Below are positions 61,880 to 64,000 of a stretch of DNA of 64,000 bases, in pieces. The position numbers and the translations under genes are program-made. The notes beneath the pieces were generated by a model that was given only the letters and a program-made list of their open reading frames with translations, made no database searches and was not told the origin of the DNA. Position 1 is the first letter of the stretch. Each line of letters begins with the position of its first letter. The stretch comes from Novosphingobium sp. Fuku2-ISO-50 (lineage in GTDB: Bacteria; Pseudomonadota; Alphaproteobacteria; Sphingomonadales; Sphingomonadaceae), in NCBI RefSeq assembly GCF_001519055.1, contig NZ_KQ954301.1, positions 26,191 to 90,190 of the forward strand, written 5' to 3'.

Positions 61880-63814
61880 ATGGCTGAAATCCAACTTTAT
61901 GGCACGATCGGCGACCCCGATGCCCAACTTGACGCGGCGACAGTCTGTCCCGTAATTCGCAACTCAACGGGCGACCTTACCGTCCGTATCAACAGTCCCG
62001 GCGGTTACGTCTTTGAGGGTTTGCCGATCTACGCGGCCATCAAGGCATACAACGCGGGCACCGTCACAGTGATCATCGACGGCCTGGCCGCATCGATGGC
62101 CAGCGTGATCGCGATGGCCGGTCAGGTGATCATCATGGCCGAAAGCGCGCTGATGATGATTCACAAGCCGTGGGACTGCTCGATCGGCAACGCCGATGAG
62201 CTTCGCTCCGACGCGGCCCGGCTAGACAAGATGGAGGCCAGCCTGGTCGATATCTACGCTGGCCGCACCGGCCTCGATCCTGACGAAATTTCCGTAATGC
62301 TGGCGGCTGAAACCTGGCTCGATGCGACCGAGGCAGTTGCCTTCGGTTTCGCCGATCGGGTGAACGCGACGCTTCCCATGGCCGCCATGGCCGACCTTAC
62401 CGCGTGTGGCTTCCGGCGCGGACCTTCCCTAAATTTGAAAGGACGTACTACCATGCCCCAAGCAAATCCTGGCGCCCAGGCCGCGCTCGCAGAGCGTGAA
62501 CGCGTGACCCAGATTCAATCCCTTTGCGAGCGGCATCGTCTTGGCGGCGCGCTGGCGATGACGCTGGTCAACCGTGGTTCGCCGTTAGCCGATGCCCGCG
62601 AAACGATCCTTGAGGCTCTCGCCCAGCGCGATATGGCAACGTCCGGCATCGGTTTGGGTGGTGCTGTGGTGACCTTCGACGACCCCAACTTTCTTGGCAA
62701 AGCGCTGGCCGATGCGATGTATGCCAAGATGTCCGGAAAGCCGGCAGAGGGCGCCGCCGCACATTTCCGGGGCATGTCGATCGTCGATATGGCGGCCGAG
62801 TTGGTCGACCGCACGGGACGCGGCAATTCCCGTCGCATGACGCCCGATCAGATTCTCAACGCGGCGGCGTGGGTCGGCTCTGGGCCGCGCGGCGCAACCA
62901 GCCCTGGCCAATGGGGCGGCGGCGGGACATATGGGAGTGCTGATATCACCGGAACAACCGGCGACTTCCCCGACCTTCTCCAGGGCACCGGTCAGCGGTA
63001 TCTGTTGGATATGTACCGCAACGCGGAATCACCGCTCAAGTCGATTGCCCGCCCCCGTGCGGCCAAGGATTTCCGTCAAATCAAGACTCTTCAGCTCTCC
63101 GAATTCGGAACCTTGCCAGTGGTTTCCGAGAGTGGTGAGGTCACGACCGGCAAATTCGCTGAACGCCAGGAGGTCTATTCGATGCAGACCTTCGCCAAGC
63201 AATTCACGTTGACGCGGCAGGCGCTGATCAACGATGATTTGGGCGCGTTCACTGATGTTTTGACGATCATGGGTCGCGCCGCCGCTGAAACCGAGGCGCA
63301 GCTTCTGGCCGCGCTGATCAACGCCAACCCGGTCATGTCGGATGGCAACTCGCTGTTTTCATCGTCCCATGGCAATCTGAATGCGACCGGTTCCGCTCCC
63401 TCAGTCGCGGCTCTGGACGTAGCGCGCCAGGCGATGCGCAACCAGACCGACCTCGACGGAACAACCTATATCAATGCGGCGCCGAAATTTATCCTTTCCC
63501 CGCCGGGATATGAAACCGTTATTGAAAAGCTGATTTCTATCCCGCTGAATCCGAACCAAGTGGACTATGCCAACCCGTTCGCGGGCAAGCTCACCCCATT
63601 GGTCGATCCCCGTCTGTCCGCCGGTTTCTGGTATTTGTTTGCCGATCCGTCGTTCGTGCCGACGATGGAATACGCCAGCCGCAACAATTCCGATGGCCCG
63701 ATCATGGAAATGCAGAACGGTTGGGACGTCCTTGGGGTGGCCTTCCGGGTGCATGAGGACTTCGGCGCCGGCATCGTCGATTGGCGCGGCGCTTACCGCC
63801 AAGCCGGTGCATGA
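61880..63814 (+). CDS. ClpP-like prohead protease / major capsid fusion
   Basis: A 644-residue fusion. Residues about 1-185 are ClpP-type: VRINSPGGYVFEGLPIYAAI, catalytic Ser in IDGLAASMASVIAMAG, His in LMMIHKPWD, and the ATEAVAFGFADRV end. The rest is a major capsid protein (Mu-like/HK97-like): AKQFTLTRQALINDD and TDLDGTTYINAAPKFILSPP. Fused protease-capsid proteins are known in prophages; cleavage would free the capsid. ATG 61880 is chosen; TTG 61808 would add 24 residues over the tandem repeat. No good ribosome-binding site is seen. Confidence 0.9.
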   Translation: MAEIQLYGTIGDPDAQLDAATVCPVIRNSTGDLTVRINSPGGYVFEGLPIYAAIKAYNAGTVTVIIDGLAASMASVIAMAGQVIIMAESALMMIHKPWDCSIGNADELRSDAARLDKMEASLVDIYAGRTGLDPDEISVMLAAETWLDATEAVAFGFADRVNATLPMAAMADLTACGFRRGPSLNLKGRTTMPQANPGAQAALAERERVTQIQSLCERHRLGGALAMTLVNRGSPLADARETILEALAQRDMATSGIGLGGAVVTFDDPNFLGKALADAMYAKMSGKPAEGAAAHFRGMSIVDMAAELVDRTGRGNSRRMTPDQILNAAAWVGSGPRGATSPGQWGGGGTYGSADITGTTGDFPDLLQGTGQRYLLDMYRNAESPLKSIARPRAAKDFRQIKTLQLSEFGTLPVVSESGEVTTGKFAERQEVYSMQTFAKQFTLTRQALINDDLGAFTDVLTIMGRAAAETEAQLLAALINANPVMSDGNSLFSSSHGNLNATGSAPSVAALDVARQAMRNQTDLDGTTYINAAPKFILSPPGYETVIEKLISIPLNPNQVDYANPFAGKLTPLVDPRLSAGFWYLFADPSFVPTMEYASRNNSDGPIMEMQNGWDVLGVAFRVHEDFGAGIVDWRGAYRQAGA

Positions 63815-63918
63815 ATTCTGACGCGGGAGAACCGGGAAAGGCCCGCGTAGCGTTGTTGCCTTGCGCTTCCATCCCTTCCCCGGCGCGTTGACGGCCAGCG
63901 CAGCAAAAAGCCTGAGAG

Positions 63919-64000
63919 ATGTTTGGATCTTCCAGGCAGCCGCACCACCAGCTCCACTCAGGGGATGCTAGAGCACCCAGCCTGAAAACGGAATCAGCCG
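63919..64000 (+). CDS. possible gene start at the window edge
   Basis: An ORF from ATG 63919 (MFGSSRQPHHQLHSGDARA...) stays open to the end of the window, 27 codons. It has no clear ribosome-binding site or known domain; the region 63815-63918 has no gene. Weak call. Confidence 0.25.
   Translation, partial: MFGSSRQPHHQLHSGDARAPSLKTESA

Noticed and set aside
63815..64000. tRNA or attachment site at the right edge
   Set aside because: No cloverleaf-like arms or T-loop sequence were seen.

Overview
The window is GC-rich, gene-dense chromosomal DNA from an alphaproteobacterium, most likely a sphingomonad (order Sphingomonadales; Novosphingobium or Sphingomonas type). This is inferred from the family mix: DUF6491 lipoprotein, CHCC zinc-finger complex-I accessory protein, circularly permuted ATP-grasp/transglutaminase cluster, OprB porin and a PEP-CTERM protein, and from short intergenic distances. 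No rRNA, tRNA or CRISPR array was seen.

Layout. 1-4.6 kb: end of an M20 peptidase, a nucleotidyltransferase-like protein with a small overlapping partner, an HNH endonuclease, an MFS exporter and a nitronate monooxygenase. 4.7-17.9 kb: housekeeping and stress genes (katG, lysC, ubiG, cupin, thioesterase, ArsC-like, lipoprotein, GreA-like plus Hsp70-like pair, APH/kinase fusion, zinc alcohol dehydrogenase, GNAT, ABM monooxygenase, aroC). 18-34.9 kb: dicarboxylate/amino-acid symporter, the coupled dapB-nth-DUF6491 operon, gyrB, a PEP-CTERM protein, class I ribonucleotide reductase (nrdA and nrdB separated by a PepSY-like membrane protein), nadB, an ABC ATPase, the zinc-finger protein and tldD. 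34.9-41 kb: small exported proteins, thioredoxin-like protein, tandem PilZ protein, a UDP-galactopyranose-mutase-like flavoprotein and a GT-C/STT3-like membrane protein. 41-48 kb: a three-gene minus-strand operon (transglutaminase-DUF2126, circularly permuted ATP-grasp/alpha-E, transglutaminase), a known type of peptide ligation module. 48-53 kb: Tat-exported phospholipase C, DUF885 protein, AraC regulator. 53.5-58.4 kb: outer-membrane barrel protein and an operon of OprB porin, beta-propeller protein and DyP peroxidase.

58.7-64 kb is the left part of an integrated phage or phage-satellite element: a TOPRIM/RecA-like primase-helicase, tightly overlapping small genes, a MerR-like HTH protein and a ClpP-protease/major-capsid fusion. 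No terminase large subunit or portal lies between the replication and capsid genes, and the element runs off the right edge.

The strongest unexplained signals are: (1) an iteron-like array of CGGGACA motifs spaced about 10 bp apart, inside and just after the element's replication gene, ending in a 22-bp perfect hairpin; (2) a recurring pattern of 12-20 bp tandem duplications, four of which cover stop codons, where coding copies have lengths divisible by three and noncoding copies do not; (3) a perfect 33-bp inverted repeat after ubiG. All functional statements rest on reading the sequence and family knowledge; no searches were run.
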